DNA from: Massilia atriviolacea
GTDB taxonomy: Bacteria; Pseudomonadota; Gammaproteobacteria; Burkholderiales; Burkholderiaceae_D
Length of the DNA stretch: 64,000 nt
Reading direction: 5' to 3'
Assembly: GCF_003953935.1 (NCBI RefSeq)
Contig: NZ_RXLQ01000001.1
Location: 565,019 to 629,018 of the forward strand
Numbering within the stretch: position 1 is the first letter of the stretch; each line of letters starts with the position of its first letter. This document shows, one piece after another, positions 32,991 through 42,757 of this stretch. The notes beneath the pieces are model-generated. The model made no database searches. It had not been told where the DNA came from and was given only the letters and a program-made list of their open reading frames with translations. A program made the translations under genes and the position numbers.

Positions 32991-34610
32991 ATGAACATTC
33001 CTGACATCACCTCGACTGCGGTGCGCAACGCTGCCCTCCTCAACCCGCTCGCGGCAACGCAAAGCCGCGCCGTCGAGCAGGTCCTGAGCCAGCCCTTGCC
33101 GGCGGTCGCGCCCACCACGGTGGATCTGTCGGCCCCGGGACGGTTTCTGTCGCTGGCTTCATTGTTCCAGAAAAAAACGCTGGAATTGCAAAGCTCGGTC
33201 GCCAGCGACACCGACACCGCGACCGCGCTGGCCGAGGTGGCGTCGACTGCGGCGGCCGTGGCCGGAGTGTTCAACGAATTGCAGGCCAACACAGTCGGCA
33301 ATGCCGATTCGGCACCGGACACGCTGGGCGGCCAATCGCTGCAATCGCAGTTTTTCCAGCAGTTCGGGAGTTTGCCGCAGGATGCCGAAGCCAGCCTCGC
33401 CGGCATCGGCCTGGGTTTCGCACCGGCAACCGGGCCTGCCGCCGGCCAGTTCGCTGTGGACGAGACGGCGCTGCAGGACGCGTTTCGCCAGGATCCGGCC
33501 GCCACCTCGGCATTGCTCGACCGGACCGCGGACGCCTTTTTCGGCGTGGTCGGCACGCAAATCCAGGCGCAGACCGCCGGCATTGCGTTTCTTCCCGACG
33601 ATGGCGCACTCGCCGCCGCAGCGCCTGGACCTCTTGCGACCCAAGTCCAGCCACCCGCTCCGCAGGCGAGCAATGCCGAGAATTTCTTCGTCCAGAGCCT
33701 GGTCGCTGAGAGCCAGGGCAAGGAAAGCGCAGCGCCCCTTGCACCAGCAAGCGGCTTGCCACCTCCCCTTACCCCGGCCGAGTTGGGAGAAGGCAAGGAT
33801 TTTCCGGTGCAGTTGGATCTGATCACAACGACGGAGCCCCAAGCCGCGCCGCTGCCGCAAGATGATGCGCAAGCGATCGGCGTCGGCGCAACGCCGGTCG
33901 AAGCGCGCCAGGTTGCGGCGCCTACCACGCAAATCGCAACGCAAGCGGCGCCGGCAATTGCTGCGGCACCGGAAACCGACGAGCGGATCCAGCCACGCGC
34001 CACTGCGGCGTCGACGGCAACCGAAACCGCAAGCACAGCAAGCGACACAGGCAGCGTGGCGCAACAGGCACGCATCCTCGCGCAACAATTGATTGCGGAG
34101 CGCGAGGCGGCACGTGCGTTGGACGAGAAGATCGCCGCCGCCAGCGACGCGGTGCGTGCGGCATTGGCCGACGAGATGGCGCAGCGCGACGCAGCCCGGA
34201 TCGACCGGATCGACGCAAAAAGCACCGTGGAACGGCCTCGCACGGAGCAGGTGGAGCAAGATGCAACCGTCCCGATCACGCGCGAGCGTTTCGCGCAAGC
34301 GCAGGCGGCTGCGACTGAGCAGTCTGCGATCCAGGTGCAGGACACGGAGCAGGACACGGACCAGGAAAGCGCACTGCGGCAAGCGGCCCTGCCGGTGCCG
34401 AACCAGGCGCAGCAGGCCGCTCGCGACCCGGCGATTGCCGCTGCCATCGCGGCCTATCACATCAACACCGGTCCATTTGCGGCGCAAAACGCCAGGCCCG
34501 ACATCCAGCCGCCCAGGGCCAAACCGGTCGCACCCGTTGCTGCCGTTCGGCAGGTAGAGCCCGCAGGAGCGCTCGGCACCCCGGGCGACGGTTTAGCGCC
34601 AGGACGCTGA
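32991..34610 (+). CDS. Low-complexity protein with a FliD C-terminus-like segment
   Basis: The 539-residue protein has no signal or membrane helix. Residues about 50-190 contain a pattern (SLAGIGLGFAP...FAVDETALQDAFRQDPAATSALL) that resembles the C-terminal tail of the flagellar cap protein FliD, where a glycine-rich turn precedes a segment beginning with a Leu/Val-Asp pair. The rest is Ala/Gln/Pro rich and probably disordered, apart from a likely coiled coil (about 350-405: ARILAQQLIAEREAARAL). No other flagellar gene is in the window. Its origin and role are unknown. Confidence 0.65.
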   Translation: MNIPDITSTAVRNAALLNPLAATQSRAVEQVLSQPLPAVAPTTVDLSAPGRFLSLASLFQKKTLELQSSVASDTDTATALAEVASTAAAVAGVFNELQANTVGNADSAPDTLGGQSLQSQFFQQFGSLPQDAEASLAGIGLGFAPATGPAAGQFAVDETALQDAFRQDPAATSALLDRTADAFFGVVGTQIQAQTAGIAFLPDDGALAAAAPGPLATQVQPPAPQASNAENFFVQSLVAESQGKESAAPLAPASGLPPPLTPAELGEGKDFPVQLDLITTTEPQAAPLPQDDAQAIGVGATPVEARQVAAPTTQIATQAAPAIAAAPETDERIQPRATAASTATETASTASDTGSVAQQARILAQQLIAEREAARALDEKIAAASDAVRAALADEMAQRDAARIDRIDAKSTVERPRTEQVEQDATVPITRERFAQAQAAATEQSAIQVQDTEQDTDQESALRQAALPVPNQAQQAARDPAIAAAIAAYHINTGPFAAQNARPDIQPPRAKPVAPVAAVRQVEPAGALGTPGDGLAPGR

Positions 34611-34821
34611 GCGCCCTCTTTGCGTACGTCAACTCCGCCAGTCGGAGCGAAGTAAGTATCAGGGGGTGGCGCACTGTGCATCCGCCCCGGCGCGCCCGAG
34701 CGCTCGTCAAGGAAGTATGCTGCCGACCTCCCCGGTCAACAGCGCCAGGGCCGCCGGCGAGGCGATCCCGGTCTCCCGGTCGCGGCGGACAACGCCTCGA
34801 ACGAATCGCCCATGCACCCGC

Positions 34822-36219
34822 CTAGCAAGCCGCGTGGTTGACCGTCACCACATGAATCGCCAGCCCGCCGAGCGAGGTTTCCTTGTACTTGTCCTGCATG
34901 TCGGCGCCGGTCTGGCGCATGGTTTCGATCACATCGTCCAGGCTGACGAAGTGGGTGCCGTCGCCCTTCAGGGCCAGCGAGGCGGCGGTGATCGCCTTGA
35001 TCGCGCCCATGCCGTTACGCTCGATGCAGGGAATCTGCACCAATCCGCCGATCGGGTCGCAGGTCATGCCGAGGTGGTGCTCGATGCCGATTTCGGCCGC
35101 GTTCTCGATCTGTTCGTTGCTGCCGCCGAGCGCCGCCACCAGCCCGGCCGCCGCCATCGCACAGGCCACGCCGACTTCGCCCTGGCAGCCGATCTCCGCG
35201 CCCGAGATCGAGGCGTTCTTCTTGCACAGCATGCCGATGGCGGCCGAGGTCAGCATGAAATCGCGCACCCCGCGCACCGGATCGCTGGGACGGCAATCCT
35301 CGGCGTAGTAGCGCAGCACCGCCGGGATGATGCCGGCCGCGCCGTTGGTCGGCGCCGTCACCACGCGCCCGCCGGCGGCGTTTTCTTCGTTGACGGCCAT
35401 CGCGTACAGACTGACCTGGTGCACTGCGTCGTGCGGCAGGTCGTTGGCGCGGTTGTCGCCGTTCTTCGCGTCTTCCGCCTGCTTCCACAGGTTGGCCGCG
35501 CGCCGCTTGACGTTCAGGCCGCCGGGCAGCTGGCCGGCGGTCACCAGGCCATGCGCGATACAGTCGCGCATCACGTGCCAGATGCGGTCGATGCCGGCAT
35601 CGAGCTCGGCGCCATCCATGCGCGCGCATTCGTTCGCGCGCAGCATCTGCGGGATCGACAGGCCGCTCGCGCGCCCGTGCGCCAGCAACTGGTCCATGGT
35701 ATCGAAGCTGTAGGGAATCGGCGCCGTGCTTGCGCCATTGCTCTGGCGCGCCTGCGCTTCGCCGGCGGCGTGAATGAAACCGCCGCCGACCGAGTAGAAA
35801 ATCCGTTCGATGATGCTGCCGTCATCGAGCTTGAGGGTGAAACGCATGCCGTTCGGGTGCTCGGGCAACGACGAGCTCTTGTGCCATATGAGGCCGGTGC
35901 GCGCCGAAAACGGCACTGCGTGGGTCCCCAGCAGCTTGATGACGCCATCGAGTTCGACTTCGGCCAGCATGTCGTCGACCCGCTCCGGATCGACACCCTG
36001 CGGCGTCTCGCCCATCAGGCCGAGGATGACCGCCTTGTCGGTGGCGTGGCCCACGCCGGTCAGCGCCAGCGAGCCATACAGCGCCGCTTCGATGCCCACC
36101 GCACGGTCGAGCGGACCGCATTCGACCAGGAAGCGCCGCGCCGCCACCATCGGCCCCACCGTGTGGGAACTCGACGGCCCGATGCCGATCTTGAATAGGT
36201 CGAATACGCTCATGTCCAT
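34822..36219 (-). CDS. sdaA: L-serine ammonia-lyase (iron-sulfur type)
   Basis: The 465-residue single-chain enzyme deaminates L-serine to pyruvate. The N-terminal beta domain starts with [19 protein letters not shown]; the C-terminal alpha domain has the Fe-S cysteines in [16 protein letters not shown] and MTCDPIGG, and [14 protein letters not shown]. It lies 43 bases after the tdh gene on the same strand, so kbl-tdh-sdaA form a catabolic unit that turns threonine-derived glycine/serine into pyruvate. Confidence 0.94.
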   Translation of the reverse strand: MDMSVFDLFKIGIGPSSSHTVGPMVAARRFLVECGPLDRAVGIEAALYGSLALTGVGHATDKAVILGLMGETPQGVDPERVDDMLAEVELDGVIKLLGTHAVPFSARTGLIWHKSSSLPEHPNGMRFTLKLDDGSIIERIFYSVGGGFIHAAGEAQARQSNGASTAPIPYSFDTMDQLLAHGRASGLSIPQMLRANECARMDGAELDAGIDRIWHVMRDCIAHGLVTAGQLPGGLNVKRRAANLWKQAEDAKNGDNRANDLPHDAVHQVSLYAMAVNEENAAGGRVVTAPTNGAAGIIPAVLRYYAEDCRPSDPVRGVRDFMLTSAAIGMLCKKNASISGAEIGCQGEVGVACAMAAAGLVAALGGSNEQIENAAEIGIEHHLGMTCDPIGGLVQIPCIERNGMGAIKAITAASLALKGDGTHFVSLDDVIETMRQTGADMQDKYKETSLGGLAIHVVTVNHAAC

Positions 36220-36262
36220 CAGGTGCCTCTTATAGGTTTTTTATAGGTGTGGGTAATACGAA

Positions 36263-37225
36263 TCAGGCAGCCTTGGTGAGGCTGACGTCGATATTGGCCA
36301 GCATGTCGGCCACCAGCTGATCGAGCCCGATCTGCGCCTTCCAGCCCCAGTCGGCCGTGGCGGTGCTGTCGTCCAGGCTTTGCGGCCAGCTGGCGGCAAT
36401 CGCCTGGCGGCTGTCCGGCTTGTAGCCGATCTCGAAGGCCGGCACGGCGCGCCGGATCGCCGCCGCCAGCTCGGACGGATTGAACGACAGGCCGGCCACA
36501 TTATAGGCCGAACGCACGCCGATCCGGCTGGAAGGCGCATCCATCAATTCGATGGTGGCGCGGATCGCATCGGGCATGTAGATCATCGGCAGCGTGGTCT
36601 CGGGGCCGAGGAAGCACTCGTAGCGTTCGCCGCGCAGGGCCGCGTGGAAGATCGCGATCGCGTAGTCGGTGGTGCCGCCGCCCGGAGGCGACTTGTAGCT
36701 GATGATGCCCGGATAGCGGATGCTGCGCACGTCCACCCCGTACTTGGTGAAGTAGTACTCGCACAGGCGCTCGCCGGCCAGTTTGCTGATGCCGTAGATG
36801 GTGGTCGGGTCCATCACCGTGTACTGCGGCGTGCCTTGCGGCGGCGTGTTCGGGCCGAAGGCGGCGATCGACGACGGCCAGAACACGCGCAATGGTTTGC
36901 CCGCTTCGCCGCGTGCGCGCGCCACTTCGAGGATGTTCAGCAGGCCGTCCATGTTCAGGGTCCAGGCCTTGAGCGGGGCCTGTTCGCCGGTGGCCGAGAG
37001 CAGCGCCGCCAGCTGGTACACCTGGGTGATGCCTTCGTCGGCGATCAGGGCCGCGAGGCGGGCCTGATCGAGCACGTCGAGCTGGGTGTAGCGTGCCGCC
37101 TTGTAGACGTTGGCCGCGCCGATGTCCGAGGCGATGACGTTGCCGGCGCCATGCTGCTGCGCCAGCGCGCCGACCAGTTCACTGCCGATCTGGCCGTTCG
37201 CGCCGATGATGAGAATGCGTTCCAT
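36263..37225 (-). CDS. L-threonine 3-dehydrogenase, extended short-chain (SDR) type
   Basis: The 320-residue protein has an NAD-binding GANGQIGSEL loop near the N-terminus, a Ser and YGISK (Tyr-xxx-Lys) catalytic set, and the marker RYPGIISYKSPPGGGTTDYA seen in SDR-type threonine dehydrogenases. It oxidises threonine to 2-amino-3-ketobutyrate, the substrate of Kbl. It is unrelated to the zinc-containing Tdh of E. coli. It begins 15 bases after kbl's stop. Annotation as a generic epimerase is possible, but the Kbl neighbour settles the role. Confidence 0.9.
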   Translation of the reverse strand: MERILIIGANGQIGSELVGALAQQHGAGNVIASDIGAANVYKAARYTQLDVLDQARLAALIADEGITQVYQLAALLSATGEQAPLKAWTLNMDGLLNILEVARARGEAGKPLRVFWPSSIAAFGPNTPPQGTPQYTVMDPTTIYGISKLAGERLCEYYFTKYGVDVRSIRYPGIISYKSPPGGGTTDYAIAIFHAALRGERYECFLGPETTLPMIYMPDAIRATIELMDAPSSRIGVRSAYNVAGLSFNPSELAAAIRRAVPAFEIGYKPDSRQAIAASWPQSLDDSTATADWGWKAQIGLDQLVADMLANIDVSLTKAA

Positions 37226-37240
37226 GTGCTTGCTTCCGTA

Positions 37241-38464
37241 TTATTGATGTTCTTCGTTCTTGAGAATGCCCAGCTCGCGCCCGGCCTGTTCGAATGCCGC
37301 AAGGACCGTGTCGAGCTGTTCGCGGGTGTGCGCGGCCGACAGCTGCACCCTGACCCGCGCCTGCCCCATCGGCACCACCGGGTAGAAGAAGCCGCTCAGC
37401 AGCACGCCCAGTTCGTACATGCGGGCCGCGAAGCGCTGCGCCACGGGCGCCTCGAACAGCATCACCGGCACCACCGGGTGCGTGCCCGGCTTGATGGTAA
37501 AGCCGATGCGCTCGATCTCCTTGCGGAAGTAGGCGGTATTCTCGTGCAGGCGGTCGCGCAGTTCGGTCGACTTGGAGAGGCGCTCGAGCACCGACAGCGA
37601 GGCGCCGGCAATCGATGGCGCCAGCGTGTTAGAGAACAAATACGGACGCGATTTCTGGCGCAAGGTGTCGATCACTTCCTTGCGCGCGGCGGTAAACCCG
37701 CCCATCGCGCCGCCCAGGGCCTTGCCCAGGGTGCCGGTGATGATGTCGATGCGGCCCATGACGTTATGGTGTTCGTGCGTGCCGCGCCCGGTCTTGCCCA
37801 TGAAGCCAGACGCGTGGCATTCGTCGATCATGACCAGCGCGCCGTACTTGTCGGCCAGGTCGCAGATCTTGTCGAGCTGGGCGATGGTGCCGTCCATCGA
37901 GAACACGCCGTCGGTGACGATGACCTTGTGGCGCTTGCCGGCGGCGACGGCGGCCTGCAGCTGCACTTCGAGGTCGGCCATGTCGTTGTGCTGGTAGCGA
38001 TAGCGGCCGGCCTTGCACAGGCGGATGCCGTCGATGATCGAGGCGTGATTGAGCGCGTCCGAAATGATGGCGTCGTTCTCGTCGAACAGCGGCTCGAACA
38101 CGCCGCCGTTGGCGTCGAAGGCGGCCGCGTACAGGATCGTGTCCTCGGTCCCGAGGAAGGCCGAAATCGCCTTTTCGAGTTCCTTGTGCACGGTCTGGGT
38201 GCCGCAGATGAAGCGCACCGACGACAGGCCGTAGCCGTATTTTTCGGTGGCGTCGATCGAGGCCTGCTGCGTTTGCAGGTCGCCCGACAGGCCGAGGTAA
38301 TTGTTGGCGCACATATTAATCAGGGTGCGGCCGTCGTCGGCCACCACTTCGGCGCCCTGGCGCGAGGCCAGCACGCGCTCCGGCTTGTACAGGCCCTGCT
38401 CGCGCAGCGTATCCAGGTTCTGCTGCAGGCCGCTGAAAAACGCACTCTTCGCTTGCTCGCTCAT
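37241..38464 (-). CDS. kbl: Glycine C-acetyltransferase (2-amino-3-ketobutyrate CoA ligase)
   Basis: The 407-residue alpha-oxoamine synthase cleaves 2-amino-3-ketobutyrate with CoA to glycine and acetyl-CoA. The PLP lysine lies in ITGTLGKALGGAMGG, with the family segments MCANNYLGLSGD and IDECHASGFMGKTGRG. Of two adjacent ATGs, 38464 has the better spacing from GAGGAAG; 38467 is the other. It heads the kbl-tdh-sdaA operon and is divergent from an XRE-cupin regulator. Confidence 0.94.
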   Translation of the reverse strand: MSEQAKSAFFSGLQQNLDTLREQGLYKPERVLASRQGAEVVADDGRTLINMCANNYLGLSGDLQTQQASIDATEKYGYGLSSVRFICGTQTVHKELEKAISAFLGTEDTILYAAAFDANGGVFEPLFDENDAIISDALNHASIIDGIRLCKAGRYRYQHNDMADLEVQLQAAVAAGKRHKVIVTDGVFSMDGTIAQLDKICDLADKYGALVMIDECHASGFMGKTGRGTHEHHNVMGRIDIITGTLGKALGGAMGGFTAARKEVIDTLRQKSRPYLFSNTLAPSIAGASLSVLERLSKSTELRDRLHENTAYFRKEIERIGFTIKPGTHPVVPVMLFEAPVAQRFAARMYELGVLLSGFFYPVVPMGQARVRVQLSAAHTREQLDTVLAAFEQAGRELGILKNEEHQ

Positions 38465-38583
38465 CATTCTTCCTCGTCATGTGGTTGCCGGCTTGACCGA
38501 CGGTTAAACTATGCTGTAACGTGTTCCGGACCGTACGAATTCAGCCGCATCGCACAATTCCGTTATGTCGAACACAAATTCAA

Positions 38584-38630
38584 TATAATGGATACTACCC
38601 AAGCCGAGTGAACTTGGCAAGCCTCGGTTT
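38584..38630 (+). promoter_or_regulatory. Candidate -10 box and leader hairpin of the XRE-cupin gene
   Basis: TATAAT is at 38584-38589, but no good -35 is visible 16-18 bases upstream, so activation or a weak promoter is likely. Downstream, AAGCCGAG (38601-38608) and CTCGGTTT (38623-38630) can pair (one G-U) in the leader, 7 bases ahead of the first possible start codon. Confidence 0.35.
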
Positions 38631-38636
38631 GCTTAT

Positions 38637-39254
38637 ATGTATGGAAATTTTTTGTATGACCCCATTGCCGAAAACCCGATGAAACCACCTGTCTCCACCA
38701 ATTCCCCACCTGAAGTAGGTGCCACACTGCAACGTTTGCGACTGGCGCGCGGCCTGACGCTGGAAGACCTGTCCCGCATCGCGGGCGTGTCGAAATCCAT
38801 GTTATCGCAAATCGAAAGGGAGAAGGCGAACCCCACGATCGCGATCACCTGGCGCCTGGCCAACGCCCTGGGGGTGGCGATCGGCGAGCTGTTGTCGGGC
38901 GACCCGCGCCCGGTCGAGACCATCCGCGTGGTCGACGCCCACGAAACGCCGACCCTGCCCGGCGCCCATGCCGGCTACGTGCTGCGCATCCTGGGGCCGA
39001 TGGATCTTGCTGGAAAGTACGAGTGGTATGAACTGACCCTGGCGCCGGGCGGCGAACTGGCCTCGCAGGCGCACGATCCGGGCACCAGCGAGCACATGAC
39101 CGTGCTGCACGGCAGCATGGAGCTGGAAGTGGGCAGCGACCGGAAGAAAATCAAGCTGGGCGGCACGGCGCGCTACCCGGCCGACCAGAACCACGTGATC
39201 CGGAATGCCGGCAAGACCGAAGCGAAGGCCTTGCTGGTGGTGGTGCACCGCTAG
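38637..39254 (+). CDS. XRE-family regulator with C-terminal cupin domain
   Basis: The 205-residue protein has an HTH domain (VGATLQRLRLARGLTLEDLSRIAGVSKSMLSQIEREKANPT, about residues 27-67) and a cupin_2 barrel (about 125-205) that likely binds a small ligand. Its divergent position makes it the natural regulator of kbl-tdh-sdaA; threonine or a derived amino acid would be an attractive ligand, which is inference. Start is uncertain: ATG 38637 or the in-frame ATG at 38679. Confidence 0.88.
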   Translation: MYGNFLYDPIAENPMKPPVSTNSPPEVGATLQRLRLARGLTLEDLSRIAGVSKSMLSQIEREKANPTIAITWRLANALGVAIGELLSGDPRPVETIRVVDAHETPTLPGAHAGYVLRILGPMDLAGKYEWYELTLAPGGELASQAHDPGTSEHMTVLHGSMELEVGSDRKKIKLGGTARYPADQNHVIRNAGKTEAKALLVVVHR

Positions 39255-39329
39255 CGCACCGGTGACGCTTTGCCTGTTTCGGCGCGTCGGTCGCCGATTC
39301 CGGCGCACGGATGCACACGCTGCGACAGC

Positions 39330-40427
39330 TCAGGGTGCCGATATCAAGGGGCCGGGCACCGGGGCGGAGGATGCATAGTCGGGAAGCAGGCTCGGATCGT
39401 TCTCGATCGGCATCGAGGCGGCCAGCTTGATGTGAGTCGAGAGCAATGCCATGCTGTGCAAGGCGAATGCATGGCCGGTCACGCCAGGGAAGATGACACG
39501 ATAATCGCGCCGCGATTCGCGCGGAGAATTGAATGTGGTCGACACCTTCCGTACGAACGACAAGGCCTCGCCATCGATGTAGACCCGCGAAATGTCGGGG
39601 TCGGCGGTCCTCACCAGTTCCCGATGGTGAAGGTAGAACCATCCGGTCGCGGGGCTGGAGTCGAATGCGATCGTCTTGCGGACATCGCAGGCGAGGCTGG
39701 CGTAAGCCAGGTGCTGGGCCAATCCGCCGCCCAGCGAATGGCCCACCAGGTCGATCGGGGCTTGTACGCCGTCCAGCTTGCCGGAAGCTTGCGCGCACAC
39801 GCTCGAGGACGCCACCTTGGGCAATACCCGCGCCAGCGCATTGATGAGGCGCGCCCCCTCCTCTTTCGCTTCGGTGAACTGGCGATTGCCGCCAACGCCG
39901 AAGTCGACATTGCTGAAGTTGGCAACCCAATCGCTGGTCCATTGATACCTGGTGTTTTCGGTGCCGCGGAAGGCGATCGCCGCCTGCGCCGGCCGGCCGG
40001 CGGCGTCGAGCAGGACGTAGGTCTCGTAGTTCAGTCCCTTGCCGCTTCGGCAAGGGCGCAGCGGAGATCCGGCGGGCTCGCCACGCTCCAGGCCGAATTT
40101 GTCGATCATTGCCCGGTCGAGCCGCACCCAATCCCTGGGCAGCCCGAGCGAGAGCACCGAGCCGGTCGGGGCCGAGACATAATCGCAGCCTTCCGCGATG
40201 CGCCGCTTTGCGTCGCGGTAGAACTCCCGGCGGTAGACGGTGTCCGCCATCTCTGCGTAGGGAACCCAGTCCCTGGTCAGGTCCAGGACTTCCAGGCTGG
40301 ACAAGGCGCGTTCGTATTTGCCGTCGCCCGTGCGCGCCGACTCAAAAATCGTCGGCGACGTTTCGCCGACTGTGGCGCATCCGGCGGACAACAACGTCAT
40401 GGCGACGGGTATCAGGTGCTTGAACAT
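39330..40427 (-). CDS. Lipase-class-3-like lipoprotein
   Basis: The 365-residue protein has a lipobox LLSAGC near residue 17. A mature alpha/beta-hydrolase core shows the lipase elbow VGHSLGGGLAQ (nucleophile Ser), AIAFRGTEN as the oxyanion region, and a histidine in GVTGHAFALHSM that may complete the triad. Substrate unknown; it could be a surface-anchored lipase or esterase. The ATG at 40427 is preferred over an upstream start that would precede the signal. It stands alone, convergent with the XRE-cupin gene. Confidence 0.78.
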   Translation of the reverse strand: MFKHLIPVAMTLLSAGCATVGETSPTIFESARTGDGKYERALSSLEVLDLTRDWVPYAEMADTVYRREFYRDAKRRIAEGCDYVSAPTGSVLSLGLPRDWVRLDRAMIDKFGLERGEPAGSPLRPCRSGKGLNYETYVLLDAAGRPAQAAIAFRGTENTRYQWTSDWVANFSNVDFGVGGNRQFTEAKEEGARLINALARVLPKVASSSVCAQASGKLDGVQAPIDLVGHSLGGGLAQHLAYASLACDVRKTIAFDSSPATGWFYLHHRELVRTADPDISRVYIDGEALSFVRKVSTTFNSPRESRRDYRVIFPGVTGHAFALHSMALLSTHIKLAASMPIENDPSLLPDYASSAPVPGPLISAP

Positions 40428-40589
40428 GCTTATTTTTCCACCAAGGTGACTACACACAATATAGTCCGCCGCATGGCGACGGCGCCGGTCCGCCGTGTTG
40501 GCGTTTCATCATCAAACGTTATCATATTGCCGATGCCATTCATGCATTTTTTCGCGGTGATTTGCTGTTCCACCACGGTCGGACAGGCA

Positions 40590-41672
40590 TCAGCGCAGCA
40601 CCCGGCCGGTCGCGACGATGCGCACGTCGTGCATCTGGTCGAGGTAGGCTTCCAGATAGGCCTTGTGCGACGCGCCGACCAGCACCAGCACGCGCATGCC
40701 GGGGCGTGCGCCCATCACGTCGCGGATGTTGGAGGCCATGCGCAGGTTGCGCGTTTCCCAGTAAGCGACGTAGCCGCGCCCGAAACGCTGCGGCGAAGCT
40801 TCTTCCAGCGCCGCCCCGAAGTCGCTGCGGAAGGTTTCCTCGGCGGCCTCGGCGGCGTTATAGGCACGGTACATGGCCAGCACGTCGGACGGCGTGTCGA
40901 GCCGGCTTTCGAGCGCCTTCGAGCGCCGCGTGCGCGCCGCCGTGTACGGATTGTCCCAGGCCTTCATGATGGCGGCGCCGGCCGCCGCCGGATCGGCGTC
41001 CGGCGCATCGGCCGTATGGTCGTCCATCGCATGCACCTGTTCGTGCCCGAGGCGCGCCGCCAGCACGGCAGCGATGCGGTAGCTCTCATCGGGCCGCTGC
41101 ATGAGGCCATTTAACATCGTCACCAGCTCGTCGCGCAGGCCGTCGCCGGCGCGCCGTTCGTCGATCGGCAGGCGCAGCCATTGCACCAGGGCCGACGCCC
41201 GTTCCCCGGCGGCCAGCATCAGTGCGGCCAGCTTGCGCCGTTCGGCGGCCGATGGCGCCGCCGGCCAGGCTGCCAGCAGGCGCTCGACCTGCGCAGTCGC
41301 CTCCGGCACATCCAGGCCGGTGGCCGCCCTGGCCGCCGCCGGATTCCAGCAATAGGACTGGATGGTGTCGGCATACCGCTGCGGATAGCTGCGCATATAG
41401 GCGCACTGCAATCCGGACAGCGCTTCGATGGCGACCGCCTGCGGCCGCCATTCGGCCAGGCGCTCGGTCAGCAAACCAAGCGTTGCGGGATCGAAGGACT
41501 TGGGAAGCTGCGACAGGTGCGGCGTACCGAGCACCATCAGCTCGTTGGGCTGGCCGCGTTGCAGCTTATGCGCGCCCGGCGAAAACGGCGGCGCTTCGGC
41601 GGCTGAGGCGGTGACGTGGCAGGCGGCGGCAACAAACAGGCTGACAAGCTGGCTGACAAGCTGGCGGTGCAT
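40590..41672 (-). CDS. DUF5694 family exported protein
   Basis: The 360-residue protein has a signal peptide (about residues 1-25) with a duplicated QLVSQLVS segment coded by a perfect 12-base repeat. After it come NELMVLGTPHLSQLPKSF, WRPQAVAIEAL and, near the C-terminus, YWETRNLRMASNI and VLVLVGASHKAYLEAYL. These resemble the histidine- and glutamate-bearing core of the ChaN/EreA/TIKI superfamily, to which DUF5694 is related. Metal-dependent hydrolase activity is possible but unproven. It stands alone. Confidence 0.68.
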   Translation of the reverse strand: MHRQLVSQLVSLFVAAACHVTASAAEAPPFSPGAHKLQRGQPNELMVLGTPHLSQLPKSFDPATLGLLTERLAEWRPQAVAIEALSGLQCAYMRSYPQRYADTIQSYCWNPAAARAATGLDVPEATAQVERLLAAWPAAPSAAERRKLAALMLAAGERASALVQWLRLPIDERRAGDGLRDELVTMLNGLMQRPDESYRIAAVLAARLGHEQVHAMDDHTADAPDADPAAAGAAIMKAWDNPYTAARTRRSKALESRLDTPSDVLAMYRAYNAAEAAEETFRSDFGAALEEASPQRFGRGYVAYWETRNLRMASNIRDVMGARPGMRVLVLVGASHKAYLEAYLDQMHDVRIVATGRVLR

Positions 41673-41807
41673 ATGGCTCCTTGAGGGAATAGGTGAAGGT
41701 CGGGTCCCTGGAGCTTATGCGGGCGGCGGCAACGGCGCTCTCCCCTTGCGACGTACGGCCGGATCGCTTGCATGAAATGCACGTTTCGGGGATGGCCGGA
41801 CGCCCTT

Positions 41808-42524
41808 TCAGCGCCTTGCGGCGATCATGCGGGCCAGCACCAGGGCCGCCAGGGTGGCGAACACGTGCTTGAGCGTGTGACCGCTGACGACTTCGATGGC
41901 GCCGAGGATGGCGCCGTCGGCCAGTTCGCACAGCTTGGCCAGCACGTACAGGCCGATGGCGATGCCGAAGGCGCGCCGCCGGGCCGGGGCGGCGCCGCTC
42001 TGCCATTGCAGCGCCGGGATCAGCACCAGCGGGGCCAGCTGGATCAGCAGGTAGGGGCCGAGGTTGCCGGTAGCCGCCCACCAGAACACGCTGGCGGCCC
42101 CCAGGGCGCACAGCGCCGCCAGGGTCGGCAGCGCCGCGAAGCGGGCCGGAAACGCGTCCTCCAGCGCGGCCGCCAGCAGCGCCACGCAGGCCAGCGCGAT
42201 CGGCAGCCGGTCCCACAGCAGGCGCGCGTCGTCCGGGGCCAGGTGGTACCAGGACGAGCCGAAGGCGGTCATCAGGATCGCGACGAAGAACATGGCGTGG
42301 GCTGGGCGACTTGGACGCACATGCAGCAGGCCGTACAGCCCGATGAGCAGGAAACCGAGGTTGGACAGCACGTCGGCCGCATTCGCCAGTCCCGACAGCG
42401 CGCGGCCGTCGGCAAAGGCGTGGTAGCCGTCCGGCTGCGGGATCGGACCGCCCAGCAGCATGGCGGCGGTCAGGATCGCGCCCAGGTACAGGGCGATGTT
42501 GGGGCGGGCGTGGGTGAGCTGCAT
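41808..42524 (-). CDS. Ceramidase-like integral membrane protein (CREST superfamily)
   Basis: The 238-residue protein has about seven membrane helices. SNLGFLLIG, FGSSWYHLAPDDARLLWDRLPIA and the terminal SGHTLKHVFATLAALVLARM supply the conserved serine, aspartates and histidines expected of alkaline ceramidases and other CREST proteins (Zn site Asp/His/His/His). Bacterial members are of unknown substrate and may act on other amides or lipids. The start at 42524 (AAAGGA eight bases upstream) is preferred over an ATG ten codons earlier. Confidence 0.78.
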   Translation of the reverse strand: MQLTHARPNIALYLGAILTAAMLLGGPIPQPDGYHAFADGRALSGLANAADVLSNLGFLLIGLYGLLHVRPSRPAHAMFFVAILMTAFGSSWYHLAPDDARLLWDRLPIALACVALLAAALEDAFPARFAALPTLAALCALGAASVFWWAATGNLGPYLLIQLAPLVLIPALQWQSGAAPARRRAFGIAIGLYVLAKLCELADGAILGAIEVVSGHTLKHVFATLAALVLARMIAARR

Positions 42525-42757
42525 GACGGTCCTTTGCACGGGAAAGGATGTCACTGTGCCGCGTCAGGCGCGGGCGGGGGAAATGCCGGCGGGCAGTACC
42601 GTGGGATGGGACGTCCGGTGGCGGATATCGATACCTTGCCCGCATTGAGCGCGGATAAGAAGCGCGTCGAGCGGCCTTGTTTTTTGTTCACCCCGCTTTT
42701 CGTCGATCCCAAATACTGGAGCTCTGCCCACCCGGGGCCAACGCAAGGAGAGTCATC

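Noticed and set aside
34611-34821. 211-base gap between the FliD-tail-like gene and sdaA
   Set aside because: No gene, hairpin or repeat of note.
36380-38611. A 743-codon antisense ORF opposite tdh and kbl
   Set aside because: Shadow of two clear metabolic genes with low-complexity translation.
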